From contig NZ_FQWM01000001.1 of assembly GCF_900129685.1 (NCBI RefSeq), positions 682,001 to 746,000 of the forward strand: a DNA stretch of 64,000 nucleotides. Reading direction: 5' to 3'. Source of the DNA: Cognatishimia maritima. GTDB taxonomy: Bacteria; Pseudomonadota; Alphaproteobacteria; Rhodobacterales; Rhodobacteraceae. Both the position numbers and the translations under genes were made by a program. Below, one piece after another: positions 16,736-24,550 of the stretch; position 1 is the stretch's first letter, and each line of letters starts with the position of its first letter. The notes beneath the pieces were generated by a model that did not search any database, was not told the DNA's origin, and worked only from the letters and a program-made list of their open reading frames with translations.

Positions 16736-17125
16736 TTAGTCGTCGTCTTCATCCTCGTCGTCTTCATCATCATCTTCTTCGTCGTCCTCCTCCTCATCCT
16801 CTTCGTCCTCATCATCTTCCTCATCAACGTCGCCATCGTGATCATCGTCTTCGTCGTGATCATCGTCATCATCGTCATCGTCTTCAGACAAAGGCTCTAT
16901 TTCCGTTTCCAACAGGTCTTCGCTTTCGGTGTCATAGACATACTCGTAGCGCATATCGCCAAATGTCGCTTCGATGACCGTCGTGCTGCCTTCGGTCTCT
17001 ATTTCGATATCGGTGTATCCCTTCGACAAAAGATCCGTGACAATCGGGCCAGCAAAGCTTTGGGCGGCGGCCCATGTTGTCATTCCAAATGTCAAAGCCG
17101 TTGTGGTTATCAGAAGTTTTTTCAT
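16736..17125 (-). CDS. secreted PepSY-like protein with extreme Asp/Glu tail
   Basis: A 129-residue paralogue of the preceding gene. The signal peptide is MKKLLITTTALTFGMTTWAAA. The PepSY-like segment (about 22-75) contains IVTDLLSKGYTDIEIETEGSTTVIEATFGDMRYEYVYDTESEDLLETE. From about residue 80 to the end nearly every residue is Asp or Glu with a few His and Gly (DDHDEDDDHDGDVDEEDDED), encoded by a GAY/GAR-rich tract prone to slippage. It probably stays extended and binds divalent cations. Four GGTTTA half-sites lie upstream at 17215-17270. Confidence 0.85.
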   Translation of the reverse strand: MKKLLITTTALTFGMTTWAAAQSFAGPIVTDLLSKGYTDIEIETEGSTTVIEATFGDMRYEYVYDTESEDLLETEIEPLSEDDDDDDDDHDEDDDHDGDVDEEDDEDEEDEEEDDEEDDDEDDEDEDDD

Positions 17126-17214
17126 CGAGCATCTCCAATTCGATTTTGGTCAAGCAAGTGTCCCTGCCGTTCCTCAGAATTGCCGCGCCATGCTGCGTTT
17201 CACTATTGGGCTTA

Positions 17215-17270
17215 GGTTTAGAAAGACTGCCCTAAACCATGAGCCCACGGCCATAAACTTTGGTTTATGG
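17215..17270. promoter_or_regulatory. two nested inverted repeats with shared GTTTA half-sites
   Basis: GGTTTAG (17215-17221) and CTAAACC (17232-17238) form one dyad. CCATAAAC (17251-17258) and GTTTATGG (17263-17270) form another. The four arms share the core GTTTA/TAAAC. The array is 90-145 bases upstream of the acidic PepSY gene (transcribed leftward) and is a good operator candidate. Confidence 0.5.
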
Positions 17271-17283
17271 GGGAAAAACCACG

Positions 17284-17310
17284 AAAAAAGGCGCGCCGAA
17301 GCGCACCTTT
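17284..17310 (-). terminator. terminator after trpB
   Basis: On the minus strand AAAGGTGCGC and GCGCGCCTTT form a ten-pair stem (one G-U) around a TTCG tetraloop, followed by T's. Confidence 0.75.
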
Positions 17311-17342
17311 TCATTCAATCCAACACCTGAATTGGCGAGATG

Positions 17343-18581
17343 TTATTCGCTGTCTTTCATGTCAAACCCAAGGTGGCGGGCGACGGTAAAGATGTCTTTG
17401 TCGCCCCGGCCACACATGTTCATCACCAAAATGTGGTCTTTGGGCAGCGTCGGTGCGAGCTTCATCACATGGGCCAAAGCGTGGCTTGGCTCCAAAGCTG
17501 GGATGATGCCTTCGGTCCGGCAAGCGAATTGGAAAGCCTCCAGCGCTTCTTTGTCGGTGATCGAGACGTATTTCGCGCGGCCAATTTCGTGCAGCCATGC
17601 GTGCTCTGGCCCGATGCCCGGATAATCCAGCCCTGCTGAGATTGAGAACCCTTCGAGGATCTGCCCATCATCATCCTGCAACAGATAGGTGCGGTTACCG
17701 TGCAAGACACCGGGACGTCCGCCTGTCAGGGACGCGCAGTGTTCCATCTTTTGGTTCACACCTTTGCCGCCCGCCTCGACGCCGATGATATTCACGCTTT
17801 CGTCATCCAAGAACGGGAAGAACAGACCCATCGCATTCGATCCACCGCCAATCGCCGCAATCACGGTATCAGGCAGACGGCCTTCGCCTTCTTGCTCGGC
17901 CAGCTGCCAGCGGACTTCTTTGCCAATGATGGATTGGAAATCACGCACCATGGCAGGATATGGGTGCGGACCGGCCACCGTGCCGATGCAATAGAAGGTG
18001 TCCGCGACATTGGTCACCCAGTCACGCAGCGCGTCGTTCATTGCGTCTTTCAGCGTGCCACGGCCAGAGGTCACAGGCACAACTTCGGCCCCCAATAGGC
18101 GCATGCGGAAAACGTTTGGCGCTTGGCGTTCCACATCATGCGCGCCCATGTAGACCACACATTTCAGACCAAACTTGGCGCAGACCGTTGCCGTCGCAAC
18201 GCCGTGCTGGCCTGCACCGGTTTCGGCAATAATGCGGGTCTTGCCCATGCGGCGCGCCAGAATGATCTGCCCTAGCACGTTGTTGATTTTGTGCGCGCCG
18301 GTGTGGTTCAGCTCGTCACGCTTAAGGTAAATTTTCGCCCCGCCAAGTTCTTCGGTCATGCGCGGTGCGAAATAGAGCGGGCTTGGTCGACCTACGTAAT
18401 GCGCCCAAAGGTCGTCCATCTCGGCCCAGAACGTCGTGTCGTCTTTGGCCTTTTCGTATTCCGCCTCCAGATCAAGGATCAGAGGCATCAGGGTCTCAGA
18501 CACGAAACGCCCGCCGAAATCACCAAAACGGCCCTTTTCGTCGGGACCGTTCATGAAGCTGTTGAAAAGATCGTTGGCCAT
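17343..18581 (-). CDS. trpB: tryptophan synthase beta chain TrpB
   Basis: A 412-residue PLP enzyme condensing indole and serine to tryptophan. The PLP Lys98 is in [12 protein letters not shown], the phosphate-binding glycine loop is GGGSNAMG, and the Glu of the family is in AETGAGQHG. It is preceded by trpF 80 bases upstream in the same direction, while trpA is 10 kb away. The length and ends match the family. Confidence 0.98.
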   Translation of the reverse strand: MANDLFNSFMNGPDEKGRFGDFGGRFVSETLMPLILDLEAEYEKAKDDTTFWAEMDDLWAHYVGRPSPLYFAPRMTEELGGAKIYLKRDELNHTGAHKINNVLGQIILARRMGKTRIIAETGAGQHGVATATVCAKFGLKCVVYMGAHDVERQAPNVFRMRLLGAEVVPVTSGRGTLKDAMNDALRDWVTNVADTFYCIGTVAGPHPYPAMVRDFQSIIGKEVRWQLAEQEGEGRLPDTVIAAIGGGSNAMGLFFPFLDDESVNIIGVEAGGKGVNQKMEHCASLTGGRPGVLHGNRTYLLQDDDGQILEGFSISAGLDYPGIGPEHAWLHEIGRAKYVSITDKEALEAFQFACRTEGIIPALEPSHALAHVMKLAPTLPKDHILVMNMCGRGDKDIFTVARHLGFDMKDSE

Positions 18582-18661
18582 GGATGCCTCATTTACTCAT
18601 CGTTACTGAGTGTCTTAGGGCGAAAGCCCGGAAACTTCCATGGCAAATTGGGCGCAACCTG

Positions 18662-19327
18662 TCAGGAAAGTTTCGGCGCAGGTGCCGTTTGGGCGGCTTT
18701 GATAAAGGCGCGGATCAGGTCAGGGTCCTTGACACCCGGCGCGCTTTCCACACCTGAGGAAAGATCAACCTGCTTCGCGCCGGTCATCTGAATGGCCTCG
18801 GCCACATTGTCGACCGTCAGCCCACCGGCGAGCATCCACGGTTTCGGCCAGAACTTACGTTTGACCAGCCGCCAGTCAAAAGTCAGTCCGTTGCCCCCCA
18901 GCATCTTGGCGTCCTTGGGCGGCTTCGCATCCACCAGCAACTGATCGGCCACCTCGCCGAAAACATCAATCAGCTTGGTGTCTTCTTCGGTCGCGATGCC
19001 AAAGGCCTTGATGACCGGCAGACCATAAAGTTCACGCACCTCGGCCACACGTTCTGGCGTTTCATGGCCATGCAGTTGGATCATATCCAGCGGCACTTTG
19101 GTCAAGAGGTCGTCAAGGAAAGTGTTGTCCACATTCACGGTCAGGCCGACTTTGGCGACACCAATCGGCGTTTCCAACGCAAGGTCGCGCGCCTGATCGA
19201 AATCCACGTAGCGCGGGGATTTGGCGAAGAAATTAAACCCCACATAGGCAGCACCGGCTTCGGCGGCGACTTTGATGTGCTCGGCTTCTTTCAGGCCACA
19301 GATTTTGACGCGTGTTTTCAACTTCAT
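18662..19327 (-). CDS. trpF: phosphoribosylanthranilate isomerase TrpF
   Basis: A 221-residue TIM-barrel enzyme of tryptophan synthesis (Amadori rearrangement of PRA to CdRP). [25 protein letters not shown] holds the catalytic Cys, [18 protein letters not shown] holds the catalytic Asp, and [13 protein letters not shown] with [15 protein letters not shown] are the phosphate-binding loops. It probably forms a transcription unit with trpB downstream. Confidence 0.97.
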   Translation of the reverse strand: MKLKTRVKICGLKEAEHIKVAAEAGAAYVGFNFFAKSPRYVDFDQARDLALETPIGVAKVGLTVNVDNTFLDDLLTKVPLDMIQLHGHETPERVAEVRELYGLPVIKAFGIATEEDTKLIDVFGEVADQLLVDAKPPKDAKMLGGNGLTFDWRLVKRKFWPKPWMLAGGLTVDNVAEAIQMTGAKQVDLSSGVESAPGVKDPDLIRAFIKAAQTAPAPKLS

Positions 19328-19404
19328 TCTCTCTCAGGCGATCTGTTATCTGTCTTATCTGGTCAATGAAGAACGTAAAACCCCAAGTTCCGCCGGACGA
19401 TAGA

Positions 19405-19478
19405 CCAGCCCCCGACCGCGGGTGGGGGTGAAGCCCCCGCCCTAGAGGGCGGTCGGGGGCTGGCCGGCGTTACCGGCC
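19405..19478. repeat. double-hairpin intergenic repeat, copy B
   Basis: CCAGCCCCCGACCGC (19405-19419) and GCGGTCGGGGGCTGG (19449-19463) are a perfect 15-bp inverted repeat. It is joined to a second hairpin GGCCGG/CCGGCC (19462-19467 and 19473-19478). The text between the long arms (GGGTGGGGGTGAAGCCC) recurs almost exactly in copy C at 24422-24520 in the opposite orientation. Confidence 0.85.
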
Positions 19479-19492
19479 TATAGCGTTCAAAC

Positions 19493-19518
19493 AAAAACGC
19501 CCCGGACATTCCGAGGCG
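19493..19518 (-). terminator. terminator after lapA
   Basis: On the minus strand CGCCTCGGA and TCCGGGGCG pair around a 3-base loop and run into TTTTTG. Confidence 0.75.
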
Positions 19519-19540
19519 CTTCATCGAACATTCACTCAGT

Positions 19541-19891
19541 TCAACTCGCTTCGTCCAAAAGCGCCAGAACCTCGTCTTTGTTTTCTTCCTGACGCCCTTT
19601 CAAGCGGCGCACTTCGCGTTTGGTTTGCTGCAACTCGCGTTGCGCCCGGCCCGCGGCAGCACGGATTTTATATTCGCGCATCCACTCCCAGACGAAGCCA
19701 ATCAATAGCCCCGCGATAATGCTGCCCAAAATGACAACAAACAGCGGCAGCGAAATTGAATAATGCAGCCCCACCAGATCGGCCAAGGCCTCTGGCAAAA
19801 GTTTCAAGGTCACCACACCACGATTGGCGAGGGCCACAGAAATCAGAACCACGCCCAGCGTGGCTAAGAAGGCATAGCGAATATAGCGCAT
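19541..19891 (-). CDS. lapA: LapA-domain inner-membrane protein
   Basis: A 116-residue protein with two transmembrane helices (about residues 5-24 and 45-68) and a cytoplasmic coiled coil (RAAAGRAQRELQQTKREVRRLKGRQEENKDE). This is the DUF1049/LapA layout, which in enterobacteria helps assemble lipopolysaccharide and control LpxC turnover. It starts directly after the ihfB stop codon with no gap, so the two are translationally coupled, as in other Rhodobacterales. The role here is inferred from the family. Confidence 0.88.
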   Translation of the reverse strand: MRYIRYAFLATLGVVLISVALANRGVVTLKLLPEALADLVGLHYSISLPLFVVILGSIIAGLLIGFVWEWMREYKIRAAAGRAQRELQQTKREVRRLKGRQEENKDEVLALLDEAS

Positions 19892-20176
19892 TTAGGCTTT
19901 CCCGTTCAGACGATCCCGAAGGAGTTTCCCTGTCTTAAAGAACGGAACGTGTTTTTCTTCAACTGCGACAGATTCACCCGTGCGCGGATTGCGACCGACG
20001 CGGGCATCGCGTTGTTTGACAGAGAAGGCCCCAAAGCCACGCAGTTCCACGCGATCACCACGCGACATGGCTTCGGTGATTTCGTCAAAAATAGTATTCA
20101 CAATACGCTCAACGTCACGCTGATAAAGATGCGGGTTTTCGTCGGCGATTTTTTGAATGAGTTCCGATCGGATCAT
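19892..20176 (-). CDS. ihfB: integration host factor subunit beta
   Basis: A 94-residue HU/IHF-family DNA-bending protein. [33 protein letters not shown] is the dimerisation region and [22 protein letters not shown] is the DNA-intercalating arm with the key Pro. It normally follows rpsA; here a helicase gene lies between them. A 240-base gap separates it from the helicase, so it probably has its own promoter. Confidence 0.97.
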   Translation of the reverse strand: MIRSELIQKIADENPHLYQRDVERIVNTIFDEITEAMSRGDRVELRGFGAFSVKQRDARVGRNPRTGESVAVEEKHVPFFKTGKLLRDRLNGKA

Positions 20177-20416
20177 CGAAGTCCTCTCCCCAGGGTCGTG
20201 CTTTTGTTTTTCTTAGCATTGACGATGAATATAGAGAAAACGTCGCCAAACGGAAACATTAAGTCAGGCTTACGCCGCGCAAACCCCTGATTTTCTACAA
20301 AAATACCCGTGAATGCCGGAAATTGAGCAATGCTATGCCGATGACAGGCCGCGCCTTCTGCGACTGCGAACAATGCCGCAGCGCAGAAAGTGACTGTCGA
20401 TTCGGATCACCCGCCG

Positions 20417-22354
20417 CTATTTGGCGCGTTTGGGCCGGGCTTCTCCGCCTTTGGATTTGGCAAAGGCCTTTGTTGCCGCGCGGGCTTTATTCTTTTTGCT
20501 ATTGGGTTTGCCTTTGGGCGGTGGCGGGCCTTTCGGCTTTTGACCGGCAGGTTTGCCCGCTCTGGGGGTCCGGTCTTTCCACGCTTCTTCATCACGTGGT
20601 TTGCGCGGCGTCCCCTCGCCTTTGCGATGTGGCTTTGGCTCTGATCTTTCCGCCGATCTGTCAAACTCGCGATCCCGACCCGGCTTTTTGAACTTTGGCG
20701 GGCCTTCGCGCTTTGGACCTCGGTCCTTGAAGTTACGGTCTTTGAAATTGCGCTGTGGGCGTTCAGAACGTTCAGCGCGCTCCAGATTTGGTTCGCCAGC
20801 CACCTGCGTGATCTTCGCGTCCTCGACCTTTTGATCCGGTCCAATCGCTTTGAGGAAACCCTCAGCGCTTGACTTCAGAACCTGCACATAGGTTTCCGTT
20901 TCCTGAATGCGGATCGCGCCGAGATCGTCTTTGGTCAGGTTGCCAGCTTTACAAAGCATCGGCAGCAGGCGTCGCACTTCGGCGCCAGCCGCTCGACCAC
21001 CAGAGACAGAGAACCAGACGCTCGGGCCGAAATCCTCTTTCCGGCGCGGTTTGCTTTCGGTGAACGCATTCAACTCTTCTGGAGCAGAGCGCGACAGCTG
21101 ACGCAGGCGCAAATAGGCCGCGGCAAGTTGTTCTGCCGAGAAGGCGCTGACCAGAGCGTCAACCGTTTCGCGTTCGCTTTCGTTCACGGGTGTGGTCCAG
21201 GCCTCATCCGCCAGCATACGTTCTTCTTCGCGGGCGGACACCTCTTCTGCACTTGGGGCACTGCCCCAGCTTGCATCCAGTTTCGCCATCGACAGAATGC
21301 GTTGTGCTTTCTTCGAAGACCGTTTTGTCACAATCAGTGCGCTGGTGCCCTTGCGCCCAGCCCGGCCTGTCCGGCCAGAGCGGTGCAGCAGGGTTTCATG
21401 GCTGCCCGGCAGTTCAGCGTGCACAACCAAATCAAGGTTCGGCAGGTCAATCCCGCGCGCGGCGACATCTGTGGCGACACAGACATTGGCGCGCCCATCG
21501 CGCATCGCTTGCAGCGCGTTTGTGCGTTCCGCCTGTGTCAGTTCGCCAGACAGGCAGACCACGCGGAACCCACGGTTTGAAAGCCGGGTCGTCAAACGGT
21601 TTACGGTCGCACGCGTATTGCCAAACACAATCGCATTGGGTGCATCATAATAAAGCAGTGTATTGATCACGGCGTTTTCCACGTCGCGGTCCACCACGTT
21701 CATCGCGCGATATTCAATATCGGCGTGCTGCTTGCTTTCAGATTTCGCCACCACACGGATCGCGTCATTCTGATATTTCTGCGCCAGCGTGGTTATCATT
21801 TTTGGCACGGTGGCAGAGAACAAAAGCGTCTGGCGGTCGGCTGGGCACTCGCTCAGAATGAACTCAAGATCATCGCGGAACCCGAGATCAAGCATTTCGT
21901 CTGCTTCATCCAGCACCACAGCGCGCACAGCGGACAGGTCAATCGCGCCCTTTTCGATGTGGTCACGCAAGCGGCCCGGCGTGGCGACAACGATATGTGT
22001 GCCTCGGTCCAATGTCCGCCGTTCGGTGCGAATATCCATGCCGCCCACGGTCGATGCCAAAATCGCTCCGGCTTTGGCATAAAGCCACTCCAGTTCGCGT
22101 TTCACTTGCAAGGCCAACTCGCGGGTTGGGGCGACGACCAAAGCCAAAGGTGCTTCGGCGCGCTGGAAACGGTCGCCTTCACCAAGCAGAGTTGGTGCGA
22201 TGGCCAGACCGAAACCAATGGTCTTACCAGAGCCGGTTTGCGCCGAGACCAACAGGTCTTTGCCCGCATAATCATCGCTGATGACGGCCTGTTGTACAGG
22301 CGTCAGGGTTTCATAGCCGCGGTCATCTAACGCGTCTTGCAGGGTTTGTTTCAC
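20417..22354 (-). CDS. DEAD-box RNA helicase, DbpA-like
   Basis: A 645-residue ATP-dependent RNA helicase. The N-terminal core holds the Q motif (TLTPVQQAVI), AQTGSGKT, VLDEADEMLD, SAT and HRSGRTGRAG. A DbpA-type RNA-binding domain follows at about 450-540 (SVWFSVSGGRAAGAEVRRLLPML), then a long Arg/Lys/Pro-rich disordered tail. The start is GTG 22354 with AGAGAAG just upstream; an ATG at 22405 would add 17 unlike residues. DbpA proteins act in 50S assembly, fitting its place after rpsA. A specific rRNA target is not shown. Confidence 0.93.
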   Translation of the reverse strand: MKQTLQDALDDRGYETLTPVQQAVISDDYAGKDLLVSAQTGSGKTIGFGLAIAPTLLGEGDRFQRAEAPLALVVAPTRELALQVKRELEWLYAKAGAILASTVGGMDIRTERRTLDRGTHIVVATPGRLRDHIEKGAIDLSAVRAVVLDEADEMLDLGFRDDLEFILSECPADRQTLLFSATVPKMITTLAQKYQNDAIRVVAKSESKQHADIEYRAMNVVDRDVENAVINTLLYYDAPNAIVFGNTRATVNRLTTRLSNRGFRVVCLSGELTQAERTNALQAMRDGRANVCVATDVAARGIDLPNLDLVVHAELPGSHETLLHRSGRTGRAGRKGTSALIVTKRSSKKAQRILSMAKLDASWGSAPSAEEVSAREEERMLADEAWTTPVNESERETVDALVSAFSAEQLAAAYLRLRQLSRSAPEELNAFTESKPRRKEDFGPSVWFSVSGGRAAGAEVRRLLPMLCKAGNLTKDDLGAIRIQETETYVQVLKSSAEGFLKAIGPDQKVEDAKITQVAGEPNLERAERSERPQRNFKDRNFKDRGPKREGPPKFKKPGRDREFDRSAERSEPKPHRKGEGTPRKPRDEEAWKDRTPRAGKPAGQKPKGPPPPKGKPNSKKNKARAATKAFAKSKGGEARPKRAK

Positions 22355-22437
22355 TATAGATCTTCTCTTTGTGTAGGGTGTCTGCGCGATGCGCAGGAAG
22401 ACCATTCGCCGACCACCGACACTAGATCCTCAATAAG

Positions 22438-22463
22438 AAAGGCCCCGCCCAGTGGGCGAGGCC
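22438..22463 (-). terminator. hairpin terminator after rpsA
   Basis: On the minus strand GGCCTCGCCC and GGGCGGGGCC pair around a 3-base loop, followed by a short pyrimidine run (TTTC). Confidence 0.65.
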
Positions 22464-22494
22464 AATGTTTGCTTTAGCCCTAAGGCCAGTCGAC

Positions 22495-24171
22495 TTATTC
22501 GTCGCCCTTCAGAGCTGCGCCAAGGATATCGCCCAAGGACGCGCCAGAGTCAGAAGAACCGTACTGTTCGACAGCTTCTTTTTCTTCCGCGATTTCGCGC
22601 GCTTTGATCGAGAGACCCAGACGGCGTGTCTTGCTGTCGACATTGGTGACGCGAACGTCAACTTTGTCGCCAACATTGAAGCGCTCTGGACGCTGGTCCG
22701 CACGGTCACGTGCCAGATCGGAGCGGCGGATGAAGGACTTCATGCCTTCGTATTCCACTTCGATGCCGCCATCTTCGATCGCGGTCACTTCGACAGTCAC
22801 GATAGAGCCACGCTTCACGCCGCCAACTGCGTCAGCGAACTTGTCGCCGCCCAGTGCTTTGATGGAGAGAGAGATACGCTCTTTTTCAACGTCAACTTCG
22901 GACACAACCGCTTTGACGACGTCGCCTTTGCGGTAGTTCTGGATCGCGTCTTCGCCGCGCTCATCCCAAGAGATGTCGGACAGGTGAACCATGCCGTCGA
23001 TGTCGCCTGGCAGGCCAATGAACAGACCGAATTCGGTGATGTTCTTGACTTCGCCTTCAACCTCGGTGCCCTCTGGGTGGGTTTCGTCAAAGACTTCCCA
23101 TGGGTTGCGCATTGTCTGCTTGAGACCAAGGGAAACGCGGCGCTTCGCACCGTCGATTTCCAGAACCATGACTTCGACCTCTTGAGACGTAGACACGATT
23201 TTGCCTGGGTGTACGTTTTTCTTGGTCCAAGACATCTCAGAGACGTGCACCAGACCTTCAACACCGGCTTCCAGCTCAACAAATGCACCGTAGTCGGTGA
23301 TGTTGGTGACGCGACCAGTGTGGACGGATTCCAGTGGGTATTTCGCTGCAACCAGATCCCATGGATCTTCCATCAGCTGTTTCATGCCCAAGGAGATACG
23401 GTGGGTTTCTTTGTTGATCTTGATGACCTGAACCTTAACGGTTTCACCGATGGACAGGATCTCGGATGGGTGGTTCACACGGCGCCATGCCATGTCGGTG
23501 ACGTGCAACAGGCCGTCAACGCCGCCCAAGTCAACGAACGCACCGTATTCGGTGATGTTCTTGACCACACCGTCAACCGCTTGGCCTTCGGACAGGTTGC
23601 CGATGACTTCTGCGCGCTGCTCGGCGCGGGACTCTTCGAGGATCGCGCGACGGGAGACAACGATGTTGCCACGGCGACGGTCCATCTTCAGGATTTGGAA
23701 TGGCTGCTTCAGGCCCATCAGAGGGCCCGCGTCGCGTACTGGACGCACGTCAACTTGGGAACCAGGCAAGAACGCAACTGCGCCGCCCAGATCAACAGTG
23801 AAGCCACCTTTGACGCGACCGAAGATCGCGCCTTCAACGCGCGCATCGTCTGCGTATGCTTTTTCCAGGCGATCCCATGCTTCTTCGCGACGTGCCATCT
23901 CACGAGAGATAACCGCTTCGCCACGCGCGTTTTCTGCGGCGCGCAGGAAGACTTCAACTTCGTCGCCAACGGAAACTTCAGGAGCTTCGCCAGGGTTTGC
24001 GAATTCTTTAAGTTCGACGCGGCCTTCCATTTTGTAGCCTACGTCGATGATGGCCTGACCCGCTTCGATTGCGATGATCTTGCCTTTAACAACGGACCCC
24101 TCTTCTGGGGTGTCCATTTCGAAGCTTTCGTTCAGAAGGGCTTCGAATTCTTCCATAGATGTCATTGCCAT
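22495..24171 (-). CDS. rpsA: 30S ribosomal protein S1
   Basis: A 558-residue protein with six S1 RNA-binding repeats, recognised by repeated blocks such as GAFVDLGGVDGLLHVTDMAW and YGAFVELEAGVEGLVHVSEM, each beginning GxVxxITxxGxFV. It binds mRNA on the small subunit. The start is ATG 24171 (MAMTSMEEFEALLNESFE), matching alphaproteobacterial S1; an in-frame ATG nine bases upstream is possible. The usual cmk-rpsA adjacency is broken by an inserted KAP NTPase and a GNAT gene. Confidence 0.97.
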   Translation of the reverse strand: MAMTSMEEFEALLNESFEMDTPEEGSVVKGKIIAIEAGQAIIDVGYKMEGRVELKEFANPGEAPEVSVGDEVEVFLRAAENARGEAVISREMARREEAWDRLEKAYADDARVEGAIFGRVKGGFTVDLGGAVAFLPGSQVDVRPVRDAGPLMGLKQPFQILKMDRRRGNIVVSRRAILEESRAEQRAEVIGNLSEGQAVDGVVKNITEYGAFVDLGGVDGLLHVTDMAWRRVNHPSEILSIGETVKVQVIKINKETHRISLGMKQLMEDPWDLVAAKYPLESVHTGRVTNITDYGAFVELEAGVEGLVHVSEMSWTKKNVHPGKIVSTSQEVEVMVLEIDGAKRRVSLGLKQTMRNPWEVFDETHPEGTEVEGEVKNITEFGLFIGLPGDIDGMVHLSDISWDERGEDAIQNYRKGDVVKAVVSEVDVEKERISLSIKALGGDKFADAVGGVKRGSIVTVEVTAIEDGGIEVEYEGMKSFIRRSDLARDRADQRPERFNVGDKVDVRVTNVDSKTRRLGLSIKAREIAEEKEAVEQYGSSDSGASLGDILGAALKGDE

Positions 24172-24550
24172 GTGGCGCACATATCCTTTGTTACACTTTT
24201 CTGGCCGCGCGGTTGTCTCCGCCGGTCTTGGTTTCGTTACATCTGACGGCGCATGCTAAAGCGTTGCAAACACTGGTGAAAAAAACACAAACAACAAGGG
24301 CCGAAGGTTTCCCTTTGGCCCTGCTCACCAGAATTGCGACTCTTAACGGTCGTCAGACAAGGGCGCGTATAGGCGGGAATGGGCTTGTTTGCAAGGGGTT
24401 TGGGACAGCATCGAATGATCCGCCCGGCCGCACGCCGGGCAGCCCCCGACCGCCCCTCTTTGTCGAAGGCAGACCTTTGGTTTGACGGCGAGGGCTTCAC
24501 CCCCACCCGCGGTCGGGAGCGGCCCTTTGGATCAACAAATGCATTCAGCT
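24172..24550. other. intergenic region upstream of rpsA
   Basis: No gene is supported. The region carries the rpsA promoter/leader and repeat copy C at 24422-24520, listed separately. Confidence 0.5.
24422..24520. repeat. double-hairpin intergenic repeat, copy C (inverted, expanded loop)
   Basis: GCCCGGC (24422-24428) / GCCGGGC (24434-24440) forms the short hairpin. AGCCCCCGACCGC (24441-24453) pairs with GCGGTCGGGAGC (24509-24520) as the long stem. Relative to copy B it is reversed and carries about 25 extra bases in the loop, but GGGCTTCACCCCCACCCGCGG is the near-exact complement of the same region in copy B. Confidence 0.8.

Noticed and set aside
20323-20691. Plus-strand frame rich in Cys and Trp overlapping the helicase 3' end
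   Set aside because: Most of it is antisense to the basic tail of the helicase gene; no sign of an independent gene.
22465-24246. A 593-codon open frame on the plus strand opposite rpsA
   Set aside because: It is the antisense shadow of a codon-biased ribosomal protein gene; the translation has no recognisable domain and rpsA on the other strand has six clear S1 repeats.
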